Assembly (NCBI GenBank): GCA_043818215.1 | Contig: JBDRGC010000335.1 | Coordinates: 1-14,642, forward strand | DNA length: 14,642 nt | From: JBDRGC01 sp043818215 | GTDB taxonomy: Bacteria; Chloroflexota; Anaerolineae; Anaerolineales; UBA11858 | Direction: 5' to 3' | Shown here: positions 7,675 to 14,634 of the stretch, piece by piece | Position numbering within the stretch: the first letter of the stretch is position 1 | Layout: every line of letters begins with the position of its first letter | Notes under the pieces: model-generated | Databases searched by the model: none | Seen by the model: the letters and a program-made list of their open reading frames with translations, nothing else | Told to the model about the DNA's origin: nothing | Translations under genes and position numbers: made by a program

Positions 7675-7753
7675 CGTTTGTAGTGACGCACGAGAGTGCG
7701 GTGTGAGTCAAGCGGGCACTCTCGACGGGCACTCTCGTGCCCTACTACGAACG
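7675..7753. repeat. 79-bp element with terminal inverted repeats (MITE/REP-like)
   Basis: The outer 26 bp at each end are imperfect inverted repeats, matching at about 21 positions when the right end is read on the minus strand (CGTTTGTAGTG... against CGTTCGTAGTA...). Inside them GCACGAGAGTGC (7688-7699) and GCACTCTCGTGC (7729-7740) are exact reverse complements. A 12-bp direct repeat CGGGCACTCTCG occurs at 7713-7724 and 7726-7737. It lies just upstream of the phosphodiesterase gene, so it could also affect that gene's expression. No coding sequence fits inside. A dispersed non-autonomous element is inferred. Confidence 0.6.
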
Positions 7754-7763
7754 AGGGGCGAAG

Positions 7764-7791
7764 AAAAAATAGGCCCCCACGAGGGGGGCCT
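7764..7791 (-). terminator. Intrinsic terminator of the ABC transporter operon
   Basis: On the minus strand AGGCCCCC (7791-7784) pairs with GGGGGCCT (7778-7771) around a 5-nt loop, giving an 8-bp GC-rich stem. An A and then six T (7769-7764) follow. It lies 31 bp past the stop of the solute-binding protein gene and so ends the transporter transcript. On the plus strand no T-run follows, so it looks one-directional. Confidence 0.85.
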
Positions 7792-7821
7792 AAGTCTAAG
7801 TCTAACAAGGGTGTTCTCTGA

Positions 7822-9294
7822 TTATTCTTCCATCAGTTCTGCTTGAAGCTCGTTGGCATACACGGTCAGATTATCAAGGGTTTCTAGAATGACCGCGCCT
7901 TGCATGATCTCATTGAAAGCTTGCTCGGCAGCGTCGCGCACGCTCTGGTAGGAAATCAGCTGCGGCTCGTAGTAGCCGTAGGGCAGTAAGGCCAAAGCCT
8001 GGCCCCAAACGACATTCTCGCTGACATAGTCACCCAAGAATGCCTCTGTGCCAGCCCGGGTTGGGAAGTAACCACTGATCTTATCCCACTCGGCCTGGAT
8101 TTCAGGGGAGGTGAACCACTTGATGAAGTACCAGGCAGCCAGTTGTTGCTCTGGAGTGGTAACTGTGACCATTATGTCACCACCGTAGATATTCTGAACT
8201 GGATCTGGAGTGGTGTGTGGGATGGCAGCAAAGCCCCAAACATCTGGCTCGCCGCCAGCTTCCTCGGCTGCGGTAGCAATATCACCGGCATAGAAGGGAA
8301 TTCCGGAGCTGGAACCCATGGTGAAGATTGCGCGGCGGAAAGCGAGTTCGGGGTTGGGGTAACCCTCGGTAAAGAAGTAAGCACAGCCGTCATCAGCCAT
8401 GCCTTTGAGTAAGGTCATAGCGTCAATGGTGGCCTGGCCATTGTAAACATAGCCCGTGCCATCCTCATTCAGGACGTCACCGCCAAAGGCAAAGGTCCAA
8501 GCTGCTAAGGCAGATGCATCATCGCGGAGGATAAAGCCGCCGGTGCCATCGCCATTGGCGGCCGCGGCCGCGCAAGCCATCTCGCGGAACTGCTCAGGGG
8601 TTTCAGGCGGGTTGCCATCGAAGCCCAGTTCCTGCAGCCAGGTGCTGTTGTAGTAAAGCCCTTCCATGGAGCGGTTGGGGGGGAAGCCAAGCCGCTGGCC
8701 GCCGTAAGCAGCGTGTACGCTCTGCTCCAGATAGGCGGGGAAGAAATCAGCTCTCTCCTCAGCGGTCAAGCCCCAGGTTGGGTCGTCGATGTAGAGATTC
8801 AGGTCCACCAGGGCGTCGTTCATCTGGTAGAAGGCCTGATCGTTCTGGTAACCGACGACGAGGGCCGAGGGCAACTCGCCAGCGGCGGTGCTGGCATTGA
8901 CCTTATCGCGAATATCGTTGTAGTCACCCTGGTTTTGAGGTTCGATGGTGATGCCACACTCGTTGGTAGCATTGAACTGCTCAAGCATAGGCAGCATTTG
9001 CTCTTCGCGGGAACCTGAGTGGTTATGCCACCAGACGATGGTCTGGCCGCGAGGGTCCACGCCTGCTAGAGAGCCGTCTGTTGCTGGAGCACAGGGTTCT
9101 GGCTCCTCCACCACTACTTCGGTGGGTTCTACCACTACTTCGGTGGGTTCTGCCACTACTTCGGTGGGTTCTGCCACTACTTCGACGGGTTCCTCGGTAG
9201 GGGTGGTAGGGGTAGCTTTAGGGGCGCAGGCTGCTACCAGGAGTAGCATTAATGCAAGGGTTAGTATCAGCGCAAACAAATTACGGGTCTTCAT
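7822..9294 (-). CDS. ABC transporter extracellular solute-binding lipoprotein (carbohydrate type)
   Basis: This 490-residue protein captures solute outside the membrane for the adjacent permeases. The first 22 residues form a lipoprotein signal peptide: basic MKTR, a hydrophobic stretch, then the lipobox LVAAC with C23 as the lipidated residue. A flexible linker follows, with four EP(V/T)EVV(A/V) heptads at 35-62. The mature domain starts near residue 84 with QTIVWWHNHSG and continues with family-1 solute-binding features: a QAFYQMNDALVDLNLYID block, LGFPPNRSMEGLYYNSTWLQELG, and late AWYFIKWFTSPEIQAEW. Sugar or sugar-derivative binding is inferred from this family, but the ligand is unknown. 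The ATG at 9294 follows AGAAGGAG; the in-frame GTG at 9318 would only add a short basic stretch encoded by that ribosome-binding site. It is the last gene of its operon, 105 bp after the second permease. Confidence 0.92.
   Translation of the reverse strand: MKTRNLFALILTLALMLLLVAACAPKATPTTPTEEPVEVVAEPTEVVAEPTEVVVEPTEVVVEEPEPCAPATDGSLAGVDPRGQTIVWWHNHSGSREEQMLPMLEQFNATNECGITIEPQNQGDYNDIRDKVNASTAAGELPSALVVGYQNDQAFYQMNDALVDLNLYIDDPTWGLTAEERADFFPAYLEQSVHAAYGGQRLGFPPNRSMEGLYYNSTWLQELGFDGNPPETPEQFREMACAAAAANGDGTGGFILRDDASALAAWTFAFGGDVLNEDGTGYVYNGQATIDAMTLLKGMADDGCAYFFTEGYPNPELAFRRAIFTMGSSSGIPFYAGDIATAAEEAGGEPDVWGFAAIPHTTPDPVQNIYGGDIMVTVTTPEQQLAAWYFIKWFTSPEIQAEWDKISGYFPTRAGTEAFLGDYVSENVVWGQALALLPYGYYEPQLISYQSVRDAAEQAFNEIMQGAVILETLDNLTVYANELQAELMEE
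9109..9192 (-). repeat. Four 21-bp tandem repeats encoding the lipoprotein linker
   Basis: Four consecutive 21-bp units encode the heptads EPVEVVA, EPTEVVA, EPTEVVV and EPTEVVV directly behind the lipid anchor of the binding protein. The units are nearly identical in DNA, so copy number can change by slippage without shifting the frame. Such a change would alter the tether length between membrane and binding domain. Confidence 0.85.
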
Positions 9295-9399
9295 TTTTTT
9301 TCTTCTCCTTCTATTCACTAGAGTTACATTGATTTCTCAGGTTCTGGAAGTTAATTGTTCAGATTTTCTAAATCGCACCACCTCCTTTCAATGGAATAT

Positions 9400-10284
9400 T
9401 TATCCTTTCAATCCAGTTGTCGCGATACCTTCGGTAAATTGTTTCTGGATTAATAAATACATAATCAATATCGGAAGTATTGTAATCATTGCCCCGGCCA
9501 TTTGCAAGTGTACTTGGGCACCAGCTTCGGTAATAAAACTGGAGAGGCCATAAGAAATCGGTCTCCAATCCAGCGTAGTGGTGACCAGAATTGGCCAGGC
9601 CAATGCATTCCAGGAACCAATAAATGAGAAGAGAGAAACGGTTAGTAAGGCCGGTCTTGCAAGGGGAATGGCGATCTGGCTTAAAAACCGCAAGTGTCCA
9701 GCGCCATCTATCTGGGCCGAGTCCCAAAGCTCACCAGGAACCTGGAAAAAAAATTGCCTCAATAGAAAGATCGAAAATGCACTGGCCATAAATGGAACTG
9801 TCAGGGCAGGCCAGTTGTTAATCCAGGGAATTGGCCCTACCCGCCCCAACCATGTGACTGTGATGAAGTTGGGAATCCAAACCACCGCTTCTGGAATCAT
9901 GAGGGTCGAGAGCAGGAGTGTAAAGAGAAAATCTTTCGCTGGGAATTGGATGCGGGCAAAAGCGTAGGCAGCCAGGGTAGAAAACACAAGCTGGCCGCTG
10001 ACGGTGATGGCAGCGATGATGACTGAATTGATGAAATAGTCTTTGAAATTTGCATCTGTCCACGCTGTTTCGTAATTTTCCCATTGCGGAACGCTGGGAA
10101 AGACAGCCCGCCCGGTCGCTTCAGTTAGATTCATCAAAGACCCGCTGACCATATAAAAGAAGGGCACAATGGCAATGACAGAACCCACAGTCAATACGAT
10201 ATATATCAAAATCCGGCCAAGATCGATACGGGGTGATAGGCGGAGATCTGCTATTCGAGGGGATCGTATTTTTTTGTTAGCCAT
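9400..10284 (-). CDS. ABC transporter permease, MalG-like (carbohydrate importer)
   Basis: This 294-residue inner-membrane protein has the layout of the MalG/CUT1 permease family. A short cytoplasmic N-terminus precedes a first membrane helix at about 24-48, and five more helices extend to about 281. The EAA loop that contacts the ATPase is at about 185-210 (ELWDSAQIDGAGHLRF, then IPLARP). FINSVIIAAITVSGQLV at 84-100 and AAYAFARIQFP at 105-115 are family landmarks. The ATG at 10284 follows AAGGAG by 10 nt and overlaps the end of the MalF-like gene by 8 nt; an in-frame TTG at 10305 is less likely. It forms the membrane channel together with the MalF-like protein. The binding protein gene lies downstream. 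Confidence 0.92.
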   Translation of the reverse strand: MANKKIRSPRIADLRLSPRIDLGRILIYIVLTVGSVIAIVPFFYMVSGSLMNLTEATGRAVFPSVPQWENYETAWTDANFKDYFINSVIIAAITVSGQLVFSTLAAYAFARIQFPAKDFLFTLLLSTLMIPEAVVWIPNFITVTWLGRVGPIPWINNWPALTVPFMASAFSIFLLRQFFFQVPGELWDSAQIDGAGHLRFLSQIAIPLARPALLTVSLFSFIGSWNALAWPILVTTTLDWRPISYGLSSFITEAGAQVHLQMAGAMITILPILIMYLLIQKQFTEGIATTGLKG

Positions 10285-11959
10285 AGAATACGCGCTCCTT
10301 AGCAATCCTGTTATTGATGACAGTCAGGATCAAGATCACACCCAGTAATACAAAGGATAGAGATGCAGCATAGCCATAGCGGGTATTGCGATTGAATTCG
10401 TTGAAGATCACTATGCTGGCAGTATCTACAGTGCCCAAAGCCGCCCCAGTTCGCAACACCCAAACGTGATTGAAAGCTTTGAAAGTCCCAATTACAGCCA
10501 GTAATGTCAAGAAGTAAGTTGTTGGCGATAGTAGAGGCAATGTAATATTACGGAACTGTGCCCACCGCCCAGCACCATCGATCGAGGCTGCCTCGTATAG
10601 CTCACCCGGGATGCCGCCCAAGCCAGCTAAAAAGATGACAGTATCGTACCCAATATAGCTCCATATATTATAAATGATAATCACAACCAGTGCCAAACTT
10701 GGCCCCACAGCCCAGTCGGGCAGGGAAATATCAGTCCCCGCGATAAGAGCGAAGATTCCTCTAGGTTCAGCGAGCCATCCCAGGGAGTCAAATCCTAATT
10801 TTGCCAATAAGCTATTGATGGGGCCAGTAGGCCGGCTCGAGAACAGCACCCGAAATACAGCTGCCGCTGCTACCGCCGGTGTGATATAGGGCAGGAAATA
10901 AAGCAGCCGGTACAGCGACTTTCCACGTATATTTTGGAAGAGCAGAGTCGCTAAAACAAGCGATATGCCCAACTGCAAAGGAACGGTGCCGACAGAGTAG
11001 TAAACGGTGACTTTCAATCCTTGCCACCAGGCCTTATCTCCCGCGGCAATCACCCGGGGCAACTCGGCAATCAGTACCCAGGCACCTACGGCTAACATCA
11101 CCCCTGCTACGAGACGTATGATCATGCTGAATGTAGAACTGCGTCGAGAAGCGCTCTGCCAGGATAACCAGGAAAGCAAAAGCAGCAAAAATCCAGCACT
11201 GATCGTCACAACCTGTGCCCAAATCTCCAGGCTTCCACCGGCCTCCAAAGCTTCCGCGTAGGCCCTCTGGATTTCAAACCAGGTGAACCAGCCTAAAAGA
11301 ATGGCCCCTCCGGTCAACAACAGCATCGTCAGCAAAGATGTGTAATATTCAGTACCGTGTGCAATCTGCTTTGGGAGTCTGGAAACCAGATATGCCAGTC
11401 CAACTCCAACCAACAGGACCAGCAATGAGGCCCATAATGCAGTTCGAACCACTGGTGTGCGCCAGGCTTCTCCTAATAACTGAACGAATAACTCTTGGGT
11501 GCGCTCCAATCCCTTAACTTTATCTGCGATGCCTAATATTTCTGGCAATAATATAACAACGAACCGGATAAAAGCTGCAATTCCTGTGGCAGTCACGAGG
11601 GCTGGCAATAGCCAGGGCCAGGGATTGTCTTGGCGTTCTTGAGCATTCTTCATCAGCCTGATCAGGTTGCGAACCACCAGGAATAGAGCAATAGCAACCA
11701 ACCAGAAAAAGGCCACGTAGGCTAAATTATCGAGGGATTTTGCATAATTTTCTAAACCCACGAATCGGCCAGGAGTGATACGCCATTTGTGCAAACTGAC
11801 ATAAACAGCAAAGCCAATTGGAAAGAGGCCGAATGTGCCGATGATTATGAAAGCTGGCAAAATGAAAAGACAACCGGTTATACTCTCGCTCACATCCAGC
11901 CAGCGAATTCTCTTGTGCTTATACGTGCCACCAGGGGTAGAAGATGTAGTTACAGCCAA
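10277..11959 (-). CDS. ABC transporter permease, MalF-like, with a large membrane-helix insertion
   Basis: This 560-residue permease pairs with the MalG-like protein. Residues 28-57 form the first helix (CLFILPAFIII, then FPIGFAVYVSLHKW), followed by FVGLENY at 67-72. In most such permeases the core helices begin soon after. Here about 240 residues (roughly 73-312) with some six additional hydrophobic segments intervene before LKVTVYYSVGTVPLQLG (315-331). The core then continues normally, with the EAA loop at about 452-480 (PGELYEAASIDGAGRW, then TLPLLSPT). Family members are commonly about 300 residues. Residues 167-195 (VVRTALWASLLVLLVGVGLAY...) resemble the usual entry helix of the core, so partial duplication is possible. 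The start is a TTG at 11959 behind GGAGGAGGG. It is the first gene of the operon. No ATPase gene is present, so an ATPase encoded elsewhere is implied. Confidence 0.88.
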   Translation of the reverse strand: MAVTTSSTPGGTYKHKRIRWLDVSESITGCLFILPAFIIIGTFGLFPIGFAVYVSLHKWRITPGRFVGLENYAKSLDNLAYVAFFWLVAIALFLVVRNLIRLMKNAQERQDNPWPWLLPALVTATGIAAFIRFVVILLPEILGIADKVKGLERTQELFVQLLGEAWRTPVVRTALWASLLVLLVGVGLAYLVSRLPKQIAHGTEYYTSLLTMLLLTGGAILLGWFTWFEIQRAYAEALEAGGSLEIWAQVVTISAGFLLLLLSWLSWQSASRRSSTFSMIIRLVAGVMLAVGAWVLIAELPRVIAAGDKAWWQGLKVTVYYSVGTVPLQLGISLVLATLLFQNIRGKSLYRLLYFLPYITPAVAAAAVFRVLFSSRPTGPINSLLAKLGFDSLGWLAEPRGIFALIAGTDISLPDWAVGPSLALVVIIIYNIWSYIGYDTVIFLAGLGGIPGELYEAASIDGAGRWAQFRNITLPLLSPTTYFLTLLAVIGTFKAFNHVWVLRTGAALGTVDTASIVIFNEFNRNTRYGYAASLSFVLLGVILILTVINNRIAKERVFYG

Positions 11960-12121
11960 TGGTACCCTCCTCCAAAATGTGTAGAAACAGGGAATAGCGA
12001 AATGCCCCCCTCCGCAGGAACTCGGTCAGCCTCAAGGCTTGATACTAACCATTTGTCGCTCAATATGAAACGCCTTCGAATGCCATAAATAGCACGGTCA
12101 GCCTGGTAACTCATCTACGGA

Positions 12122-12151
12122 AGTATACCAGAAAGCGCGTCACATCGGCAA
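12122..12151 (-). promoter_or_regulatory. Candidate promoter of the ABC transporter operon
   Basis: On the minus strand TTGCCG (12151-12146) and TATACT (12127-12122) are separated by 18 bp. The -10 is preceded by TGG, an extended -10 arrangement. Transcription would begin near 12115, leaving a leader of about 155 nt before the TTG start at 11959. An 11-bp tandem repeat abuts the -35 on its upstream side. Confidence 0.5.
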
Positions 12152-12173
12152 TATTCCTTTTGTATTCCTTTTG
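12152..12173. promoter_or_regulatory. Two tandem 11-bp repeats next to the -35, possible activator site
   Basis: TATTCCTTTTG occurs twice head to tail, at 12152-12162 and 12163-12173, with no spacer. The pair ends directly against the -35 hexamer of the transporter promoter candidate. A period of 11 bp puts both copies on the same face of the helix, as expected for a regulator bound upstream of RNA polymerase. It could also be a chance duplication. Confidence 0.35.
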
Positions 12174-12199
12174 TAATCAACACCGAATTTTCCGAGTGC

Positions 12200-12464
12200 G
12201 TGGCGGGTGGCGGGTGGCGAGTCGGCGAGTCGGCGAGTCACCGAGTCAGCGAGTCAGCGAGTCAGCGAGTCAGCGATTCAGCGGGTCGGCGAGTCAGCGA
12301 GTCAGCGAGTCTGATTTCTAAACCCTGAACTCAAAACTCCTAATCTCCAATCTCCAATCTCCAATCTCCAATCTCCAATCTCCAATCTCCAATCTCCAAT
12401 CTCCAATCTCCAATCTCCAATCTCCAATCTCCAATCTCCAATCTCCAATCTCCACCCTCCACGC
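12200..12464. repeat. Composite tandem repeat array, copy A (large)
   Basis: The array has three parts. First come 7-bp GTGGCGR units (12200-12220) passing into eleven 8-bp GAGTCAGC-type units (12219-12306). Then there is a unique 41-bp core (12307-12347). Last come fifteen exact CAATCTC units (12348-12452), ending CACCCTCCACGC. The same three parts recur at 13965-14103. The array fills most of the 522-bp gap between the transporter operon and the rhomboid gene stop; the rest of the gap holds the transporter promoter and leader. Minus-strand reading frames through the CAATCTC units give a simple peptide repeat and are not genes. Confidence 0.9.
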
Positions 12465-12481
12465 ACATCGTCCCGATGTTC

Positions 12482-13288
12482 CTACGGGATCAAATACATC
12501 GCCCCCGCGACTAAAATTCCAAAGAAGGTTCCCACCACCACAAAGGCTTGAATGACGGCGCTCGATTCGCGTTGGTCGGATAAAGACAAGGCCGGATAGA
12601 TACCTGTCACTTTCAATATGGGGCCGCCAAGCCAGGTGAATGCTGTCCCGCCGATCAAACCGCCGATATGCCCCCAATTATCGATACCGGGCGAGAGTCC
12701 GATGACCAGGTTGATAAGGGCTACACTGATGATATTACTCAATGCCCGGCGGGCGACTCCTTCGAAAACATCCCGGTTTTGATACATAAACACCCCCTGC
12801 GCGCCCAGCAACCCGAAGATCGCTGTAGACGAGCCTAACGAGGGTGCGTCTGTGAACATCATCGAGGCCACGTTGCCGCCAAACCCGCTGAGCACGTACA
12901 AAGCCAGCAATCGCCAATGCCCGAAGTAACGCTCCAAACCTGGCCCAAACAAGTGCAGGGCGTACATATTGAAAGCAAGATGGGTGATGGAACCGTGCAA
13001 GAACATGGGCGTGAAAAGCCGCCATAATTCGCCATTCGCGATCAAGGCGTTCACCTTGAGGCCGTAGTAAGCCGGCAGATCAAACCCGATCAGGTATTCG
13101 GCGCCGACTTGGAGCAGGTACACGAGTATAGTGATTCCTAGCAGGGTGTAGGCCACATAAGGAGATGTAGCGGGAAGTTTGACCGGAACCTTACGGGGAG
13201 GCACGGGACTCGATGGAGGCGCGCCTCTCTCGAATTCCGGGGAGGGCGGCTCGTGTGGATTTGCTGGGTGTTGGGGGTATGGATTCAT
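12482..13288 (-). CDS. Rhomboid family intramembrane serine protease
   Basis: Rhomboids cleave membrane proteins inside the bilayer using a Ser-His pair. This 268-residue protein has a Pro-rich cytoplasmic N-terminus (1-42) and then about six or seven membrane helices. It shows the family signatures: GELWRLFTPMFLHGS at 86-100 with H98, HLAFN at 103-107, the catalytic GxSxA as GSSTA at 152-156 with S154 as nucleophile, and NWGHIGG at 204-210 with H207 as base. The active site appears complete. The start at 13288 overlaps the stop of the guanylate kinase gene as ATGA, so the two are co-transcribed and translationally coupled. The substrate is unknown. No terminator is visible after its stop, which runs into repeat array A. 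Confidence 0.93.
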   Translation of the reverse strand: MNPYPQHPANPHEPPSPEFERGAPPSSPVPPRKVPVKLPATSPYVAYTLLGITILVYLLQVGAEYLIGFDLPAYYGLKVNALIANGELWRLFTPMFLHGSITHLAFNMYALHLFGPGLERYFGHWRLLALYVLSGFGGNVASMMFTDAPSLGSSTAIFGLLGAQGVFMYQNRDVFEGVARRALSNIISVALINLVIGLSPGIDNWGHIGGLIGGTAFTWLGGPILKVTGIYPALSLSDQRESSAVIQAFVVVGTFFGILVAGAMYLIP

Positions 13289-13914
13289 AAAGTCACTTTG
13301 CGGTGGTTCACGCGATGATGTTCGGCGTGGATGATGGCCTCGATGGTGTCCACAGCTTTGTCGAGATGATCGTCGCGGTTGACCACCACGTAGTCGAACT
13401 CGTCAACTCGTTTAAGTTCCTGACGGGCTGTGGCAATTCGCAGTTTCAATCCTTCAGGCTTTTCAGTCTTGCGGGTTGTGAGGCGTCTAGCCAATTCTTC
13501 TTCGCTCTCGGTGGTCAAGAAAATCAGCAACGCCCCAGGGCAAAGATCGCGGATGGTGGCAGCGCCTTGAACGTCGATCCGCATGACCACATCTTTTCCG
13601 CTGGCCAGCGCGGCGCGTACCTGCGCTTTGGGAATGCCCTTGAAATCGTTGTAAACAATGGCGTATTCCAACAACTCATCTTGCTCGATCATCTCGGCAA
13701 ATTCGTCTTTGGAGAAAAAGAAATAATCTACGCCGTGAACCTCGTCATCGCGAGGGGGACGCGTGGTTGCAGTGACAACAAAATGGAAGGGGAAGCCGCG
13801 CTCTTCCATGCGCTGCACGATGCTGTCTTTGCCCACCCCCGATGGCCCGGAGATCACAATGAGCAATGGCTGCGGTTGGTGAGTATTAAAAGGTGTTTGT
13901 TTTTCTGGTATCAT
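13285..13914 (-). CDS. gmk: Guanylate kinase
   Basis: Guanylate kinase phosphorylates GMP to GDP with ATP, an essential step of purine nucleotide supply in the cytoplasm. The 209-residue length is typical. The P-loop is GPSGVGKDS at 23-31, with Asp at position 30 where Gly, Ser or Thr is more common. The GMP-binding segment TTRPPRDDEVHGVDYFF is at 50-66. RIDVQGA, an expected nucleotide-contact stretch, is at about 113-119, and TTESEEELARRLTTR forms the lid region at about 134-148. The ATG at 13914 has GGAGG 6 nt upstream. The stop overlaps the rhomboid start. A TATAAT box lies about 20 bp before the start. Confidence 0.95.
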   Translation of the reverse strand: MIPEKQTPFNTHQPQPLLIVISGPSGVGKDSIVQRMEERGFPFHFVVTATTRPPRDDEVHGVDYFFFSKDEFAEMIEQDELLEYAIVYNDFKGIPKAQVRAALASGKDVVMRIDVQGAATIRDLCPGALLIFLTTESEEELARRLTTRKTEKPEGLKLRIATARQELKRVDEFDYVVVNRDDHLDKAVDTIEAIIHAEHHRVNHRKVTL

Positions 13915-13934
13915 GGGATATCCTCCGCACCCGG

Positions 13935-13940
13935 ATTATA
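13935..13940 (-). promoter_or_regulatory. -10 box (TATAAT) upstream of gmk
   Basis: A perfect TATAAT on the minus strand lies about 20 bp before the gmk ATG. It would give a leader of only about 14 nt, just enough to hold the GGAGG ribosome-binding site. No good -35 hexamer is visible at the right distance, where the sequence enters repeat array B, so the call rests on the -10 alone. Confidence 0.45.
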
Positions 13941-13964
13941 ATAGAGTTTAGCGGAAATATCGCA

Positions 13965-14103
13965 GTGGCGAGTGGCGAGTGGCGGGTGGAGGGTGGCGAG
14001 TCGGCGAGTCGGCGAGTCAGCGAGTCAGCGAGTCTGATTTCTAAACCCTGAACTCGAAACTCCTAATCTCCAATCTCCAATCTCCAATCTCCACCCTCCA
14101 CGC
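13965..14103. repeat. Composite tandem repeat array, copy B (small)
   Basis: This copy has the same parts, order and orientation as the array at 12200-12464. There are five 7-bp GTGGCGR-type units (13965-13999) and four 8-bp units (13998-14029). The 41-bp core (14030-14070) differs from copy A at one base (G14056 against A12333). Only three CAATCTC units follow (14071-14091), then CACCCTCCACGC. Short TTCACGT-type words repeat just after it (14104-14128). It occupies the gap between the divergent gmk and FmdB-type genes, next to their promoters. Confidence 0.9.
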
Positions 14104-14167
14104 TTCACGTTTCACGTCTCACGTTTCATTCCTACCAAATATACGCTATCGAATTGGAGATAATTAT

Positions 14168-14605
14168 ATGCCATCTTACGAATACAGATGTTTGGATTGC
14201 AAGAAACGTTTTGAAATTTTTATATGTTACAGCCAATACGGGGAGCTTGAAGTCCACTGCCCGCACTGCGATAGCGCCAATATCCAGCGCCGGATTGGGC
14301 GTATTCGGATCGCCAAGTCCGAGGACAGACGTATGGATGACTTGGCGTCCGATTTTGCCGACCCCGCAGCTCTGGAAGGGCTGGAGGATGATCCCCGCGC
14401 CCTGGGACGCATGATGCGCAAAATGAGCACGGAAATGGGCGAGGACATGGGGCCGGAATTCGACGATGTGATCGACCGCCTCGAAAAAGGCCAAAGCCCC
14501 GAAGACATCGAAAAAGCACTCCCGGATTTGGGAGGGGACGATGGGGGAATGGGGGGAATGGGAGGGATGGGAGGGATGGGGGGGATGGGGGGGATGGGGG
14601 GTTAG
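14168..14605 (+). CDS. FmdB-type zinc-ribbon protein with Met-Gly-Gly tail
   Basis: This small 145-residue protein opens with the FmdB/CxxC regulatory-type signature MPSYEYRCLDC. Cysteine pairs C8/C11 and C31/C34 form a zinc ribbon. The middle (about 50-120) is acidic and probably helical, and the protein ends in six MGG triplets (128-145). The family is widespread and named after a putative regulator of formamide utilisation, but its biochemical role is unclear. The ATG at 14168 follows GGAG by 8 nt. It is transcribed divergently from gmk, with repeat array B between them. A weak -10-like TATACG lies at 14140-14145 without a convincing -35. Confidence 0.85.
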   Translation: MPSYEYRCLDCKKRFEIFICYSQYGELEVHCPHCDSANIQRRIGRIRIAKSEDRRMDDLASDFADPAALEGLEDDPRALGRMMRKMSTEMGEDMGPEFDDVIDRLEKGQSPEDIEKALPDLGGDDGGMGGMGGMGGMGGMGGMGG

Positions 14606-14634
14606 GAGGTTAGGGGGTTAGGGGGTTTGGCTGG
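14549..14634 (+). repeat. G-rich 9-bp tandem repeats with quadruplex potential
   Basis: Six ATGGGNGGN units (14549-14602) encode the Met-Gly-Gly tail of the FmdB-type protein. After the TAG stop the same character continues as GGTTAGG-like words to about 14634. Many runs of three or more G at short spacing make a plus-strand G-quadruplex likely across the stop codon. The tract resembles telomere-like repeats only superficially. Confidence 0.75.

Noticed and set aside
9376..9390. Strong ribosome-binding-like AAAGGAGGTGG on the minus strand after the MalG-like gene
   Set aside because: The only nearby start (GTG) is too close to it, and its frame stops after 13 codons. It may be a relic or a leader signal, but no gene can be supported.
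8945..9553. Plus-strand frame across the binding protein start
   Set aside because: It is a Ser/Thr-rich antisense reading of the 21-bp linker repeats and signal peptide, so an artefact of repeats.
12200..12464. Tandem array as a CRISPR array
   Set aside because: Units are 7-8 bp with no unique spacers, so it is a simple tandem repeat. No array with 24-40 bp repeats was seen anywhere in the window.
12318..12677. Minus-strand frame encoding a WRLEIGD peptide repeat
   Set aside because: It is only the translation of the CAATCTC tandem units running into the rhomboid gene in a wrong frame.
14603..14634. Telomere-like GGTTAGG words at the window end
   Set aside because: They continue the G-rich repeat of a bacterial coding tail and are irregular; a bacterial telomere is not supported.
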